64,000 nt of DNA. Origin: an uncultured Eubacteriales bacterium (GTDB taxonomy: Bacteria; Bacillota; Clostridia; Lachnospirales; Lachnospiraceae). Below, piece by piece: positions 63,614-64,000 of the stretch (its first letter is position 1; each line of letters starts with the position of its first letter). The stretch lies in contig OMWY01000014.1 of assembly GCA_900314885.1 (NCBI GenBank), positions 21,316 through 85,315 of the forward strand, given 5' to 3'. The notes beneath the pieces were generated by a model. That model was not told the DNA's origin. It did not search any database and saw only the letters and a program-made list of their open reading frames with translations. The position numbers were made by a program, and so were the translations under genes.

Positions 63614-63686
63614 AGTGCCGGGTACCATGAAGGTCTTGTGAACTTCGCTTTGCTCGTTCACAATCTGCTTCATGGGACCAGGCACT
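63614..63686. repeat. Long hairpin element with TTCGCTTTGCTC tip
   Basis: Arms at 63614-63632 and 63668-63686 (17 of 19 pair; AGTGCC..CATGAAG). An inner TTGTGAAC/GTTCACAA stem and an AACTTCGCTTTGCTCGTT loop like that at 45428-45493. Confidence 0.75.
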
Positions 63687-63697
63687 ACTGTTTGTCG

Positions 63698-64000
63698 CTA
63701 TTCACTTACAGAGCTAAGGTTCATTATATAAACTTCTACCGAATCATATGTTACTGACTCATAACTTTTTGTCTCATTATTCCATTTGCGTATGTCCGCA
63801 TCAGATGTATAACGCTTCGTCTCTCCTGAAGGAATATTTCCAAACGAGCTGATTGCGTAGTGAACAGGAACACCATTATTAGTATAAGTAATTATATAAT
63901 CACCATTACCTATGTACATTCCGCTATTATTAGTTATTTCAATAGCAAGAATTTTTCCATATTCCGATTCATATTCCGATGTTTCCTCTTTAGTTGACAC
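63698..64000 (-). CDS. Extracytoplasmic protein, 5' end outside the window (partial)
   Basis: The last 100 or so codons are visible and end with SVSE. The frame is open to the window edge, so the start lies beyond 64000. The segment is beta-rich with EITNNSGMYIGNGDYIITYTNN and IPSGETKRYTSD, resembling an extracytoplasmic FxLYD/DUF4352-like fold, but too little is present to assign a family. Confidence 0.6.
   Translation of the reverse strand: MSTKEETSEYESEYGKILAIEITNNSGMYIGNGDYIITYTNNGVPVHYAISSFGNIPSGETKRYTSDADIRKWNNETKSYESVTYDSVEVYIMNLSSVSE

Overview
The window looks like a chromosome segment of an anaerobic, motile, sugar-fermenting Firmicute, most likely a Lachnospiraceae member of the Butyrivibrio / Pseudobutyrivibrio type. 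This is inferred from gene content: a domain-permuted GH3 glucosidase, several GH families, MalFG-type sugar ABC systems, two chemoreceptors, a SprA-like metalloprotease, a BioY/BioB pair, strong Shine-Dalgarno sites and TTGACA-N17-TATAAT promoters. No rRNA, tRNA or CRISPR array was seen.

Layout. 0-4 kb: an ABC export operon (ATPase plus permeases) and a secreted-protein gene broken by an amber codon. 4-5.6 kb: a DUF4143-type ATPase and a PD-(D/E)XK remnant. 5.7-12.5 kb: an alpha-glucan locus, with a solute-binding protein, two permeases and a LacI regulator on one strand and a divergent GH13 enzyme. 12.5-22 kb: a GH27 enzyme, then a radical-SAM peptide (RiPP) island, two HTH regulators, a transposase/GH27 scar and a DUF1703-type ATPase. 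22-33.4 kb: a beta-glucoside sensing and degradation block, in transcription order solute-binding protein, chemoreceptor, LytTR regulator, histidine kinase, GtrA-like protein and two membrane-anchored GH3 enzymes. 33.4-48.6 kb: housekeeping and metabolic genes (rlmD-like, manA, a MATE remnant, thrE, asnB, patatin, galT, chemoreceptor, SprA-like, a second deleted MATE, bioB, bioY). 48.6-57.3 kb: a GH94-like phosphorylase, rhomboid protease, flavodoxin-SCP2 fusion, HIT, Crp/Fnr, ferredoxin, HAD and HipA-like proteins. 57.3-64 kb: a cluster of secreted or membrane proteins of unknown role flanked by repeat hairpins.

Two circuits stand out. (1) Around 17.4 kb a perfect 48-bp palindrome sits between two mirror-image promoters. 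One drives a 36-residue exported peptide that looks like a signalling pheromone. The other drives a radical-SAM / PqqD-like / radical-SAM / 28-residue precursor / ABC exporter operon. Two HTH (TPR-like) regulator frames lie next to the peptide gene. This reads as a candidate quorum-sensing-controlled RiPP system. (2) A two-component system encoded with a solute-binding protein and a chemoreceptor is followed directly by a 12-bp direct repeat with 21-bp periodicity, the LytTR-type arrangement, upstream of the GH3 operon promoter. This suggests direct control of the GH3 genes.

A further pattern is one 35-bp promoter-overlapping palindrome present three times (13.9, 19.5 and 22.0 kb), in front of GH27, the HTH regulators and the DUF1703 ATPase. 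Many genes show decay: two MATE genes with internal deletions, a radical SAM gene reduced to its ends, an amber-interrupted secreted protein, a frameshifted nuclease tail, and a GH27 5' fragment fused to an ISAs1-like fragment.
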